A DNA stretch of 64,000 nt from Promerops cafer. Taxonomy: Eukaryota; Chordata; Aves; Passeriformes; Nectariniidae. Below the pieces are notes generated by a model that was not told where the DNA came from, did not search any database, and was given only the letters and a program-made list of their open reading frames with translations. Position numbers and translations under genes: made by a program. The stretch is from assembly GCA_013398275.1 (NCBI GenBank), contig VZSE01002493.1, positions 3,735-67,734 on the forward strand, read 5' to 3'. This document shows positions 22,901-35,600 of this stretch, piece after piece. Position 1 is the first letter of the stretch. Each line of letters starts with the position of its first letter.

Positions 22901-25900
22901 GGCCGAGCGAGAGCAGGCCGGCCCCAGAGCTCGCTGCTGCGGCGGTCTCGGGGCTCCATTCAGCTGAGAGGTGTTGCTGCTGGGAGCTGAACAGCACCGA
23001 CCTCCGTGACACAAGTGTCCCCCCTTACCAGGAGTACTTGGAGTGTTTCCCAGGCATCTCGCTGGGCTGAGTGGAAGGGGCTGGTAGGCTGCTCTGAGAT
23101 CAGTGCCGGGTTTACCCTGTACACAAACTTTTTACTCTCCTTATTTGTATGTGAAATGGGATCACAAATATCTCTCCTAAAGCAGTTGTGAGTCTTCTCT
23201 CTGCAGTCTGAACTATTATACTTCTCAGAGTTCAGCGGGCTCCCTTCTGCCTGTAAGAGTATCAGCAGCAGGCTCAGGAGTCAGCTGGATAGTGTTCCCA
23301 CTCTCCTGGAGCTTAGGCTTTCTCTCATCTTCTTTGTTGAACCTGCCATGTTTTTTTCAGTCAAATGTGGTGAGGTAACACTCTGAAGGAGGCAGAGACA
23401 TGAATGCTTTGCAAAAATAACTTAGCCTCTGGGTAGGGGACAGAATTATGCCCCTCTTGTGCTCCCTTCAAGGGAGAGGCAGGACAGGAATAATACAACT
23501 TCTAAATATCCTGAGACTCAGGAGGAATGTGCTACCTCCAAAGCAGCTGCCATGTGTGCTGCCTTTTGCTTGGCCAAAGGAAGAGAGGTTGGGTGTGGGA
23601 TTGTTGAGGAGGGCTGTAGAGGCACATGAGGTTATGGACCAAACCTACAGGAAGGCAGCTTCATTAGCTCTACTACCCTTAGAGAAACTTCTCATTAATT
23701 GGAATAGTTTCTGTGGTTTCTGGAGTTCTAGTATGTTCCTGAATTCTAATTCTTATAAGAAAAATACATTTTTTGTTTGTAGTGCAGCGCTGTACTTGAA
23801 AGACTGAAAGGAGTCCTCAGTGCAGGGATGGGAAGCACTCGTTTCACAAGCAGTTTCTGAACTGAAAGGATATGTTGTGGTTGAGAAATGGTTGGAGTTG
23901 TTGCTCAAGGTGACTTGACTTTCTCCTGAAGCAACTTCTCCTGCTGGTTGAAGTCAAGGAATTATTGACAGAGTATGGCTTATTTCTTTTCATTCTTCTT
24001 TCCTGTTCATTCTCTTTTTACCTTCTGTGTTGACTCCAGTGCACAAGAAGGCATTTGAGAGGCAAAGGAGCAAGTGTGCAGGAAGTTCACAGAAGGAACC
24101 TGTGGTGATTGTCAGCAGAAATCACTGCCTGGGTAACAGCAAATGAACTTGAAAAGACTGACATAATAAGGGGAAGAAGAAGAGTGCACATGTCAGCTGC
24201 AAGTCTCTGAAACTCTTGTTAGGATGCCAGGGGAGAGGAATAGGGGAGCCTTCAAGTTTTGCAATACCAGGTGCAGGTAGCTGTGAGCAGTGTTGTGTTC
24301 CTCTAGATCCTGTCCAGGCAGGTGACAAGAAACACCCCCTGCTCTAAAGAGGTTACAACTGTCACAATACTTTTTAAATTCTGCTGGGTTTGGTGATTGT
24401 GAAAATGTAATCCACTGTTCATCCACTGATGAACCCAGTCTGTCTCTCTTGACACAGTTTCTCCCAGTTTTGGCAGACTTCATCCAAAGCTTCAGTATCT
24501 GTTGCCAAAGCACTGACCTGCCTGCTGGGACGTGGAGACAGGCTGTCAGTGCCACTGTGCTGAGGAGGAGCATCCCTGCTGGTGGTGGGCAGGATCCTTC
24601 AATCCATGCAGAGATCTCTGCTGATAACCAGGTGTTACGTGGGCTCACCCTGCTCATGGTGTATCAGGGCAGTGTTCTGTTCAGTACAAGCTGGCATCTC
24701 TTGGTGCAGCTGATGGTGGGAGCAGGAAGAGTTCAGTGTCTCAGCTCTGACTGCTCCTGCTCTTTGAAAAGGTAATGAATACAAACACTCTTCTTTCCCT
24801 TTGAGATCTCGACCTACCAGTCTGGCTTAACCTTTTGGTTTAGTTCATGTTCTTACTAAATAGAGCCTCTTCCCTTCTTTTATGCCTCCAGGATTGTGCA
24901 CAGGCAGCATCTAGGCTTGTGTGGCTTCCACTAACACAGAATGAGCTACACCCATTTCTGAACTTGGGTGGTGTTGTTGGGCACATCAGCCTCTGGGGAG
25001 TGTTTCCTCCTTCCTTTTTCCCATGGAGCAAACATCACTATCCCGCTGTCTGTAAAAGAGCAGCAGTACTTACATGAGGCTTTGCTGTGGCTGCAAAGGG
25101 CAAAGCACGTATCATCTTTCTCTGGGAGACTGGATGCTTTTTCTGTAGGGAATATTTTCCTGCCTTTGGTCACAAAGGATCAAGTGCTGTCAGTGGAAGT
25201 AGCTGCAACTGGACAAGCACCCACCATATGCTGTAGGAATAAGGGGCACATCTTAATGTTGTGACAGCAAGCACAGCACCAGTGTGAGGTGGTTACAGGA
25301 TCACATTCCCTTGCCTGAATTTCCTTGTGCTGTGTGAGTGCTGCTGCTTTTTCTTCATGCAGTGCAAGTACACTGAGGTGAGTGCCCAAATTGTCCCTAC
25401 ATCAGGGTACCCTGTCACTGCACATTTCTGTGTCCATAATGACTCTTCATAAACAGGCAAGTTTAAGATACTCTTCTGGCAAATAAATAATTGCAGTTGT
25501 GTTTTAGGCAGCAGCACTCACCTGATCTGTTGAAGCCTATTCAGTAGCAGAAAGGTTGTCTTACTTTGGAAGGATCTGCCTCTTGCCCACAGTTATGTTT
25601 AGGTTTGTTACATGTGCCAGTGAAAGGGGAGCTTCTGGTCCTGGGAGCAGCCATTTTGCAAGAGCTCAGCAGCAGTTGTTACCTGGCAACAGTATACGAA
25701 ATTTCGGGTTTCAAAACCAGTGAAAATTTCCAGCGAGGATTCGCTGAGACAGGCAGCTTTTCCTTGGGTGTGCTGGTGTGGGGGTGCAGATGGAGGGGCC
25801 TTGCTCTCCAGTGGGGCTTATCAAATATTTGCCTTGCTAGTGAAGAAGAAGAGTCTCCTTCACCCCCTGTTACGTCTGTCCCCTCCTCAAGCCTTCAGAA

Positions 25901-26626
25901 TGCATGGAAGCCACCAAGCAGCTTGTGCTAGGCCAGATGTGCAAAGTCAGGGCACACACACTCTTCAAAGCACAGCTGGGGCTCTGAACAAATGGCTGCT
26001 TTACACAAAATTTGAGTGCTATAAACTTCTATGTGATTGTTCAACCAAGAGAAAAATGTGGGAATCCCATAGGCACAGCTGCAGAGTTTCCTAGCAAAAT
26101 TACTTAGACACCTGGACTTCAAGGTCTCACAGTCAGAAGCTGGTTTTGGAAAGTAACAAATACCTTGTTTCCAGCCAGCCCCAAATGTTGCAGCTGATCC
26201 CTGCACTGCCGGACTTCAGAGGTCTCTCTGCAGGCCTGAGGGTTAGAAGTGACCTGTCAAGAGCCTTTTGGTCTGGTGCTTGATTCAGTAAACCTGAATT
26301 ACCAGCTTAGTCTTTCTGATCTAAGGCTATTTGTTCCTTGAGCCTGGTAAGTTCCTTGAAACATTTTCTTTGGAGTTTCTCTGATCTGCTGGAATGGCTT
26401 GTGTGAGAAAAAGAACTGTTTCACTCAGAGGTGTGGAGGTGAGTTTGTCATCACATGGGAAGTCTCTTACACATCCTTTTTGTAGAACACTTTTCCCAAC
26501 CAATTCAGCGTATTCTACCTGGCAGACCAATAGAGGCTGACAGAAAGCCTCTGGAGGTGGTGTATTTCACACAGTGCTGTTTCTTTTAAATGCATGTTGG
26601 GCACAGCTGGTCGTGCTTTTCCTCAG
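22841..26626 (+). other. EDC4 first intron
   Basis: A donor-like GTGAGG begins at 22841 and a good acceptor ends at 26626. No repeat or gene is recognised inside. Open frames of 98-154 codons (24193-24657 minus, 24968-25264, 25566-25931) lack recognisable domains. Confidence 0.5.
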
Positions 26627-29600
26627 GCTCGGTGAATGAGAACCAGAGAGCGTCGAATTCGTATAACGGGGACCTGAATGGGCTGCTGGTGCCTGATCCC
26701 CTTGGGAGCGGAGATGGACCGGCCCTGGCCAAGCCAGTGCATCGCAGCATCTCTCTAGGAGCCCTGCAGGAGAAACAAGTCATGTAAGTTTTGTCACAGA
26801 AGTGCTGGGGATGAATAGAAAACAGCTCAAATTCAGTTCTCTCGGGCGTGGGCATGCATGCTGGGAGTCCAGCAATGGGTTTTATGTTCAGTTCAGGTGG
26901 CAGTTGTGAGCCAGTGCTCTTGGGTAGAGCTTTTGTAGCTTTTGTGAGGCTGATGCATGGAGTCTGCCATCCTTGCAGCTCAGGAACTGAAGAATATCTG
27001 CAGAGTTGTTCAGAGAAGGGGAACAGGACTGTACATGGTGAAAATTGCAGGTCAGGGTGAATGTAAATCATGAGGGCTCTGGTTCAAACTTGTGATTCCC
27101 CTGTAGATGTCCAGCAGGACTCCTTGTGGGACCCAAGTCATTTGAGGTGTTGCAGAGCTCATGGAAGTAGCTTTTGCTTGGGTTCTCTGGTCATGGTTTT
27201 GAAAGAGGATGCCATGAGAACCACGAGCAGTGTGCACTGTTTTGTTGATGAGGTTCATCTGGTTGGTTTTGGTTTCTTTGCCACCTTCCAGTGTTGGGGA
27301 CTTGAATCAAATGTAGGTCTGTGTTCAAGTCAAATGAACTGAAGGTTTTTAGGCTGAACAAAGCAGATGTTTGACTCTGCCAAACCTGTGACACATAGGG
27401 AAGGGAAACTCAGCTGAGAGGAGTTTCTGTCTTCACTTGTTCAGCTCAAGCTCTTAGATGCACAAATCCTGCTGTTAAAATTATGAATTTAACAAAAAGT
27501 GTTAAATATTCTGTTCCTATGAGTCCTGTTTGATTTTCCCCCCCTCCTTTGTTTTTTTTTTAAAGCTGCCTTTCTGGTGACGACAGCTCCACATGCTTAG
27601 TGATATCAGCAAAAGACGTGGAGATAGTGGCCAGCAGTGATTCCAGCATCACCAGTAAGGCCAGAGGGAGTAACAAGGTAAGGAGCAAGAGAAAGCATGG
27701 TCTGTCTCTTTTTTAGTCACATCAGCTCATGCTTGAATATTTTTAAACAGAAATAAATATCTTCTTTCTTGTGTCATAGGAGTTTGTAATTAGGTAGAAG
27801 TTTGTCAAAGAGTTCGACAACGAGAAAAAAACTTGGAGCAGTATCTTGTAATTGTTTCTGTTATTCTAGAATCTGGCCAAATTATCCTCTAATTTTCAGA
27901 AGTCCATGATCTAAGCTGTAGGTTCCTGGGAAAGTGTCCTTTCTCTACAAACAAGATTTTTCTGCTGATTGTTTCCTCCCTAGACCCTGAAAGGAGGGTT
28001 TCCCTGGCTGTTTTGCTGGCGTCAGTCCTGCTGAGGGCTCTGGCCAGCAGGTCAGAGCTGCAAGAACCAATATGCTGAAATTAGAACTGGTGCTGAGCAG
28101 AGAACTAAGCCATGCTCAGAACAAATGCTGATGATTAGGAAAGAGACCTCTGGTCTTGATCCACTCAGCCCTTTTCCACTTTGTTCCTTAATTTTCCATT
28201 TTGTGTTTTTCCATTTTCCATTCCACTTTGTTCCTTAGTGTGCAGTGAGCTAAGGGACCACAAAGATGGAAAAGATAATTCCAGACATTTCTCATGTTTT
28301 GTTTTCTTTCTCCTAAACAGGTGAAAATACAGCCTGTTGCTAGATATGACTGGGAGCAGAAATACTATTATGGCAATCTGATAGCTGTTTCAAACTCTTA
28401 CCTGGCTTATGCCATTAGAGGTGAGGTACCTTCTTGTCTTGGATGTGATTTGTATTCTTTTGCTCTGTGTATCATTAAGAAAGGCAGAGTTTACACCAGA
28501 ACAATATAACTGGCACTAATTGAAACATACCTTGCAATACCCAGATCAGAGTGCTGTTGTAGAGGGAATGTAAGCAATGGTGGAGAGAAGAGTTTGTTAT
28601 GTGGGAGAGTTAGAAATAGAAGAGAAGGACACAGTGGGGATGAAGGAGAAGTTGAAGGACTACATTGGTTTTACTGGAGAGATTCCTTTTCTAATTAAAT
28701 ATTTCTGCAGCAAACAAGCTGCTCTGTAGCTAAGCACAGAAACAGCCCCATGGTAATTTGAGCAGATAAGTGTTTGTGATGGATTTGCTTGCATAAATTT
28801 AGACTTGAGTTTAAGGCTGAATTTTGAGGATCCAAAGAGCAACGCAGATGCAGTGTCTTGTGCAACAGAGAGAGGAAAGCAGAACAACACAGGGAAAGAT
28901 TGTTTCACAGCATATGGGAAAGAAAGTGACAGGATGAGACCAAACGGTCTCAAGTTGTGCCAGGGAAGGTTTAAATTAGACATTAGGAAAAATTTTTTTC
29001 ATGGAATGGATTCTAAAACATTGGAACTGCCCTGCCCAGGGAAGTGGTGAAGTCACCATTCCTGGAAGTGTTCAAAAACCAATGTAGATATGGCACTTGA
29101 GGACATGGTTTAGTGGTGAACATGAGAGTTGTGCTGGTTGGACCTGATGATCTTAAAGGTGTTTTCCAACCTTAAGAGTTCTATGAAATGAACACTTAGT
29201 TATCTACAGTGTCTCTTTCTGCTCTCATAGAAGCACAGAGTGCCTGTCTCTTTGTTCTTAGTTCTCGCACCAGTTTATCTGGTCGTTTATGAAATCTGTT
29301 ACTCTGCTCTTGTGTTTTTTCCTAGCTGAGGTTATTTTAGAGTAGCTTAAGGATGTCTCACCCTTTAAAAATATTTTAAAAGCTTGGGTGCAGTAACACT
29401 GGGAAGCTGGGTGGTTTGCTAGGGCTGGCGTGGGCATCAGAAAGTGGAAGCACCATGATCTCTGTAGGACTGCCTGCTTTGTAGTGATTGGTGTCTGTCT
29501 GAAAAGGGGAAGCTGGAAACTTTGCTTAGTGTGCTCATGTTCTGAAGCATCTTCTTTTCAGCCATGCAAGTTAAAAAGCAGTGCTTTTTGCAGGGTGAAT

Positions 29601-32600
29601 GTTCATGCCTTTTGGTTCCCCTTAGAGAACATGTATCCGAGCCATCTGCCTCTCAGTGACTCCTTTTCTCCAGTAACTGAAAATTAAATTGCAAATAAAA
29701 TTAATTCACTGTCACTGGAGGTCAGCCTTGGAAGTGAGGTAAGCTCCGCATGAAGGTTTAGGCCTGGCATTTAATTGCAGCATCTTTAATGAGGATAATC
29801 CTGGGAATTATGAGAAGTTTATGAGCGTTATAGGACGTTTATAGGAGTTATGCAGAGAAACCACAGACATAAATGGTGACTTCTCCCTCTGTCTGTCTTC
29901 CAGCTGCCAGCAATGGCTCTGCTATGGTGCGGGTGTTGAGTGTCAGCACTGCTGAGCGGACCTTGCTGAAGGGATTCACAGGAGGCGTGGCAGATCTGGC
30001 CTTTGCTCACCTCAACTCCAACCAGCTGGCCTGCCTGGACGAGGCTGGCAACCTTTTTGTCTGGCGCCTGGCCATGGATAAAGAAAAAATTCAGTATCTT
30101 GTCCAAATACACCTCCTATCAGTCTCTGTGTAATGATCAGATGTGAATGCAACCTCAGCATTGCCATTTAATTTTGTAGCCTTTGCAGAATAGCAGCTTG
30201 CAGGGGGAAGATCAATAGTTATGCCCCTTCCAGAGTATCAAATCAGCCAACTTTTACCTGCAGTCAGCACAATCATTACTTGATAGTGCATTCCTTGAAA
30301 TTCTAGGAGCACCTCAGTGCTAAGGTCCAGGCAAAGTAGACAGTGAGAAGTGTCAGCCTGTACCGGCTGGCCTTGGGCATGAACAGTGTCACCTCAAGTG
30401 TGTGACTGGGGTTTGCTTTGTCTGGTTCTAGCTCTTTTCCTCAGTTACTTCTCTGGGGAAGAGGATGTAATACTTCCCGTCCACTCACTATCTTCCTTCC
30501 AAACCTGTCATCCTTTTAGTGGCCCTGAAATTTATTTTCAGTGTTCATTACCCTAAATATTTTCCTTTTAATTGCTAGGAGTGATTGCTCAGTGCTTCTG
30601 GGAAACGTGTGAGGTATGTCACCTCAGAGTAGCTTTTTAATTTTAATTGTGCTCCATCATTTCAAAAGCAACTGGATCAAAGGTGATGGTAGTTGTTGAA
30701 GCCCTGATTTGTAGTGGTGCACTTGAGCGCTCAGCTGGGGGCAATGTGGTAGCTCTTCTGTCCTTCTCTGGTAGTGTTGTAATGCTAACAAATCATACAA
30801 TCATTAGCTGTCTGATGGATTGCACATTCAGATGTGGCTGTTGTGCTTATCCAGTCACTGCAGCCTGTAAGAGAAAATTGTGAGAACCTATGAAATTTTG
30901 TAAGCTGAAGCTCTCCTGTCAGTGAAGAAACTCCAGCTTGGCTGCTTTCCCAGCAGAATCCCTTTACCTGCTTTCTTTTTGAATCAATGGCCCAAAAACC
31001 CTTGAGGTTTAAAACAGCAGACCAAGCCTGAACAGGTTATTGCTGGGCATTAGTAACAGAGCCAGAATGTTACATTTCTTAACCCTGGTGATCAGAGAGG
31101 AGATCTTGGTTAACATCAAGCGACCTGACAATACCCCACTGAACACCTTCCGAAGAATCATCTGGTGCCCCTTCATCCCGGACGATAACGAGGAGAGCGG
31201 GGAAGAGGGAAGTCAGACGTTGGCGTTGTTGCATGAGGACAGGGTAAGGAAACTCCACTTGGGAAACTTGCCCTAATTTATCATCAGAAGGAGAGAATTT
31301 AATGGAGGAAAGAGCTGAGTTTACAATGGAGTTGTAAAGGCTCCTGTCTAGTCCATGTTGGGGCTCCTCCTGTAAGATGCTGGATTCCTCTCTTCCCAGG
31401 GGAGATCATTCTCTGGGCCTCAGGAGGATGGAAAAGGAGCTTCTGCTCACCATCAGATATCAAGGACCACTTGAAACAGAGACATCACTTGTCTGTTCAG
31501 GCTGAGCCAGTACCCGAGGGAGCAGCTTGGTGGGCAGCAGCTACAAAAATGCCAAGAGCAATTCCCTGTGTTATGTACAGTGCCAGGAAAGCGTCTGATG
31601 GCCAAATTGTGTGGAAGTGGGAAGGTTTATGTCAAACACTTGCCATTGGGCTGGTGTATCAGGCCATAAGATAAGGATCTAGGAAGTTCTCTGGATCAAA
31701 CCAGTGGTTATAAAAATAAATCTGTGTGCCTACATGTTTGTTTTCCAGGCAGAGGTGTGGGATTTGGACATCATCCGAACCAACAACAGCTCCTGGCCAG
31801 TAGAAGTGCCTGATATCAAAGAAGGTTTCATTGTGGTGAAAGGCCACAGCACGGTACAAACCTGGGTTTTCTTTGGGTTTTCTTTGGGTTTTCTTTGGGT
31901 TATAGTGTTTCAGGAGCTGCAGTTCTTATGATAGTTGGCTATAAAAAAAAACAGTTGTGAGGCAATTATGATTGTGAAAAGCCAGAAGCTCCCAAACCAA
32001 AATGAGCTCTATTCGTAACATGAATAACAGTAAGAGAAGTGGCAACATAATCCATTGTACTTGAATTTGCTGTCTGTCAAAGGTGGTGGTTTTTTATTAC
32101 CAAGAAAGAGGGTGCCTGTCAATTGTTCTGTGAAGGGTTAAAAGGCTTAATGTTAGAAGCTACCCGTTTCTGTTAGAAATCACTCTGGCCTTCTCTACTG
32201 TCAGATTGTTAGTCAAATTCTTGCTTGAAGATAGAGCTTTTTCTTCTTGTAAAGTAAGAAAAGCTATAAAATAACTTTTCTGTGTCTCTTTTCCCCCTCT
32301 GTGTAGTGCCTGAGCGAGGGAGCACTTTCTCCAGATGGAACTGTGTTGGCCACAGCAAGCCATGATGGTTTTGTAAAATTCTGGCAGATCTATATTGAGG
32401 GACAGGATGAGCCAAGGTAACTGGAGAATTGGAAAATGAAGGATCTTGCAATAGAGAGCAGCATTTTCTCTGGGAGGATTTCCTTGATACAGAATCATCT
32501 GTGATGGTCATTCTCAGGACATTATAAAGATACAGCATAAGTGTTTATAATTTGTTGCTGAAAAATGCATCACTGAATATCATAGGCTTATGGAAAAAGC

Positions 32601-35600
32601 AGAGAGCTGTGTCTGGAAACAGGAGTTCTGTGCTTTGCACAAGCTGTAGTCAAACTCTTTTGCACTGTCTGTGTAAATGCAGGAAGCTGCTCTGAGCTGT
32701 TCTCAATGTTGACTTCTTTTTGCACTGTATTTTTGTTAAGACACCAGACCAAATGGCAACGTGGGATTTTATTTATTTATTGGTAACAATATTTGTCTGT
32801 GTGATCTCCTTATTTTATATAAGACTTGTAAAGAGCTACAAGTCAGTAATGCTTTGTGGCTTCTGGACAAGGAGTTGTGTGTTCATGTCAGCATCCTCCT
32901 CATTTACCCCTCCCTTCACACTCTGATTTATTCCCAGGTGTCTTCATGAGTGGAAACCTCATGATGGTAGACCTCTTTCCTGCCTGCTCTTTTGTGACAA
33001 CCATAAAAAACAAGACCCAGAGTAAGTCCCCAATCCTGTGCTTGAAGTCTTAAAGTTCAGCATTGTTTTCTAGCTCTGCCTTGCCTTGTAAGCTCCTTGT
33101 AACTGAATCATACTTTAAAATTTTAGCTTTGTAGCAGGAACAAGTCTTTAATCAATTTTCTAGTGATGGAGAAATAAATAAGACTCTGAAGCACAACCTA
33201 AAGTGACCTTAATCATAGTGCCAATTCCATGAAAGTAATGAGAATTCTAAATTGAGGAGTCCTCTCAGATTTGTGGTATGGTCAGTCTTAAGTGGCCTGT
33301 TAGTCCGCCAAATTTCAACTGCTGTTGCTGAAAATACAGCTTTTATTGTTATTGTTTCTTCAGTTAGTTGTGGCCTTAAGGTTTCTGAGAGGTGTAGTGG
33401 TTTCTAGAAATTTTCTGGGAACTTTAAGCCACAGTTGGGCAAAATCAGCCATGGGTAGCTTGTGAGGAGCTTTTCTGGGAAGGACCAGATCTTCTTTAAG
33501 AGAATTTGGATCTGTTGTGCCTACAGAGTTCCCTTCTGGAGGTTTCTCATCACAGGAGCCGATCAGAACAGAGAACTGAAGATGTGGTGCACGGTGTCTT
33601 GGACCTGTTTGCAGACTGTTCGGTACGTCTTGGTGGATGCCCCTGAAGGGTGGGATTTAGGGGTACTGAATTTGCAAAGGTGATCCCTGATGTCCAATAG
33701 ATTCTACTCCAGCCCAAATTTGAGCCTACTCCTTTGCCATTCCAACCTGTCAGCTGTGGCAGACTGTCAGGTCAAGCTTTGGCAAGGCTAGGGAAGTTTA
33801 TACGTTTATTATTTGTGTTACCAAGATCTGTTGTCTTTGCCTTGTTCTGTAAAGCATAGACGTAGCTGTAGCATGAGGGGAGGTTGCACAACAAAACTGC
33901 ACCTTGAGTGTTTTCTTCTCTAGAAATTTTAGATATTCAATAACCAATCTAGGATCTTTTCCTATTAGTGCTTTTTCTGTTTAAATTATGGGAAGCTGCT
34001 ATGTTGATAAAGCTTAAGAAATTATCCAAGGCTTAAATGTTGAGCCATGTAGGTCCAGAAATTCAAATTGTGCTTTAGTCCATCCCTTGACTCAGCTTAG
34101 GTTCCCTGATTTTATTTTTTTGATGGTGGATCATGGCCTCTCTCACCACACACATGCTCAAGGCCACTTCAGATTTTCCCTCTTTAAATGAGAAGAATTT
34201 GACATACAGCCAAGTGCTGCTTTTTCTACCTCACACTACAGAAGGTCAAAAACTTGGGGAAGGGTTATTTAGATTTGGTGGATTTTTGGTTTTAAATCTA
34301 TAGCATTGACTCTTGTACTCCTATGAATGTGGAGCATGTTGAGTAATGACTAAGTGTCACCTTTCATTTCAGTGTTCAGAATCCATAACTTGATCCTATT
34401 GTGCCATCTCCCAGCTGCTTTCTTAGCTGATGTCAGCATTGATTTCAGCAAAGGTGTTTGTGTTCTAGTGGGTGGTTGCACTGTAATAGGGTTGTAAACT
34501 CCTTAAGGTTCTGTGGGAGTTTTGGTAATTAGTGCAGTTTCATAGCAATCATGCTGGTTGGGCTAATCTGCCTTGCTGTCTTCACCCCCTCCCTCTTATT
34601 TGTATATGTAGCTTTTCTCCTGACATCTTCAGCTCCATGAGTATTCTTCCCAGCCTGAAAGTCTGCCTGGACCTCTCTGCTGAATATCTGATACTGAGTG
34701 ATGTGCAGAGAAAAGTAAGTAGTTCATTTTGTTCCTGCCTGTGGAAAATGGTGGCTGAAGCAGAATTGGACTTGTGTGTGACTGGTTCTGCTGCCGAGGT
34801 CTGGGATTTGCATGTTAGTAGATAAAAATACACAAGTTGACTCAGCCGTTTCACTGTTAGATGAAAAAGGGTAGCAATTCAGATGAGTAATCCTGAGGAG
34901 CCTTAAGGATTATTTCTCACCCTTTGTAAAGCTCTCATTTGGAGATACTTGTGTCTGGAATGGTAGGATTGAGTTCTTGATCAACATTGACTCGCTTAAG
35001 AGTGTGGTGCTTGTGGTTCCCTTGAATGTTCCGTTTCAAATTTCAAGATCCAGGCTTTATTCCTCACATTATGTCCCTTGTCCCAAATCTGGTTTGGATG
35101 CTCAGCTCTGTAGTCCCCACACATGTGCATGGTCTGCTCTGAAAGCTCTGATTTACCATTTCTGATTCTTCCAGGTCTTATATGTGATGGAGTTGATGCA
35201 GAACCAAGAGGAGGGCAAGGCTTACTTCAGCTCCATCTCGGAGTTCCTCCTCACCCACCCAGTGCTGAGCTTTGGCATCCAGGCCGTGAGCCGCTGCCGG
35301 CTAAGGCACACCGAGGTGCTCCCAGCAGAAGAGGAAAATGACAGCTTGAGTGTAGGTAGGTGACAAAATTTGGCTGCTGTGTGATCAGGATTTCTGTCCT
35401 GGCTGGTTCTGACTTTCTCGTGAAAGGCTGGTCACTTCTCCCAAATAACAAGACAAGAGGAAACAGCCTCAGGTTGCGCCCAGTGAGGTTTAGATTGGGT
35501 GTCAGGAAAAATTTCTTCACCTGGCTTAAGTTGGGTTATCATGCATTGGAACACAGGATTCAAGGTGTGGCCTGGTCACTGCTCTGGTCCTGCTGGTCAC

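Larger units (their letters stand above)
26627..35355 (+). other. EDC4: EDC4 N-terminal region and WD40 propeller exons
   Basis: Eleven exons. The first encodes a short disordered leader with the conserved SYNGDLNGLLVPDPL motif. The next begin CLSGDDSSTCL and reach the propeller, with conserved blocks YDWEQKYYYGNL, VADLAFAHLN, LACLDEAGNLFVWRL, FRRIIWCPFIP, LSPDGTVLATASHDGFVKF (19 residues), FWRFLITGADQNRELKMW and LKVCLDLSAEYLILSD. In the family the WD40 domain binds the decapping machinery. The exon ending at 30093 uses a GTATCT donor and splits a Gln codon. Several short introns (505-1000 bases) are typical of compact avian genes. Confidence 0.93.

Noticed and set aside
22363..23070. Long open frames (200-235 codons) across the EDC4 island
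   Set aside because: They read through the N gap and stop-poor CpG-island sequence. There is no similarity to the EDC4 N terminus beyond a short possible junction.
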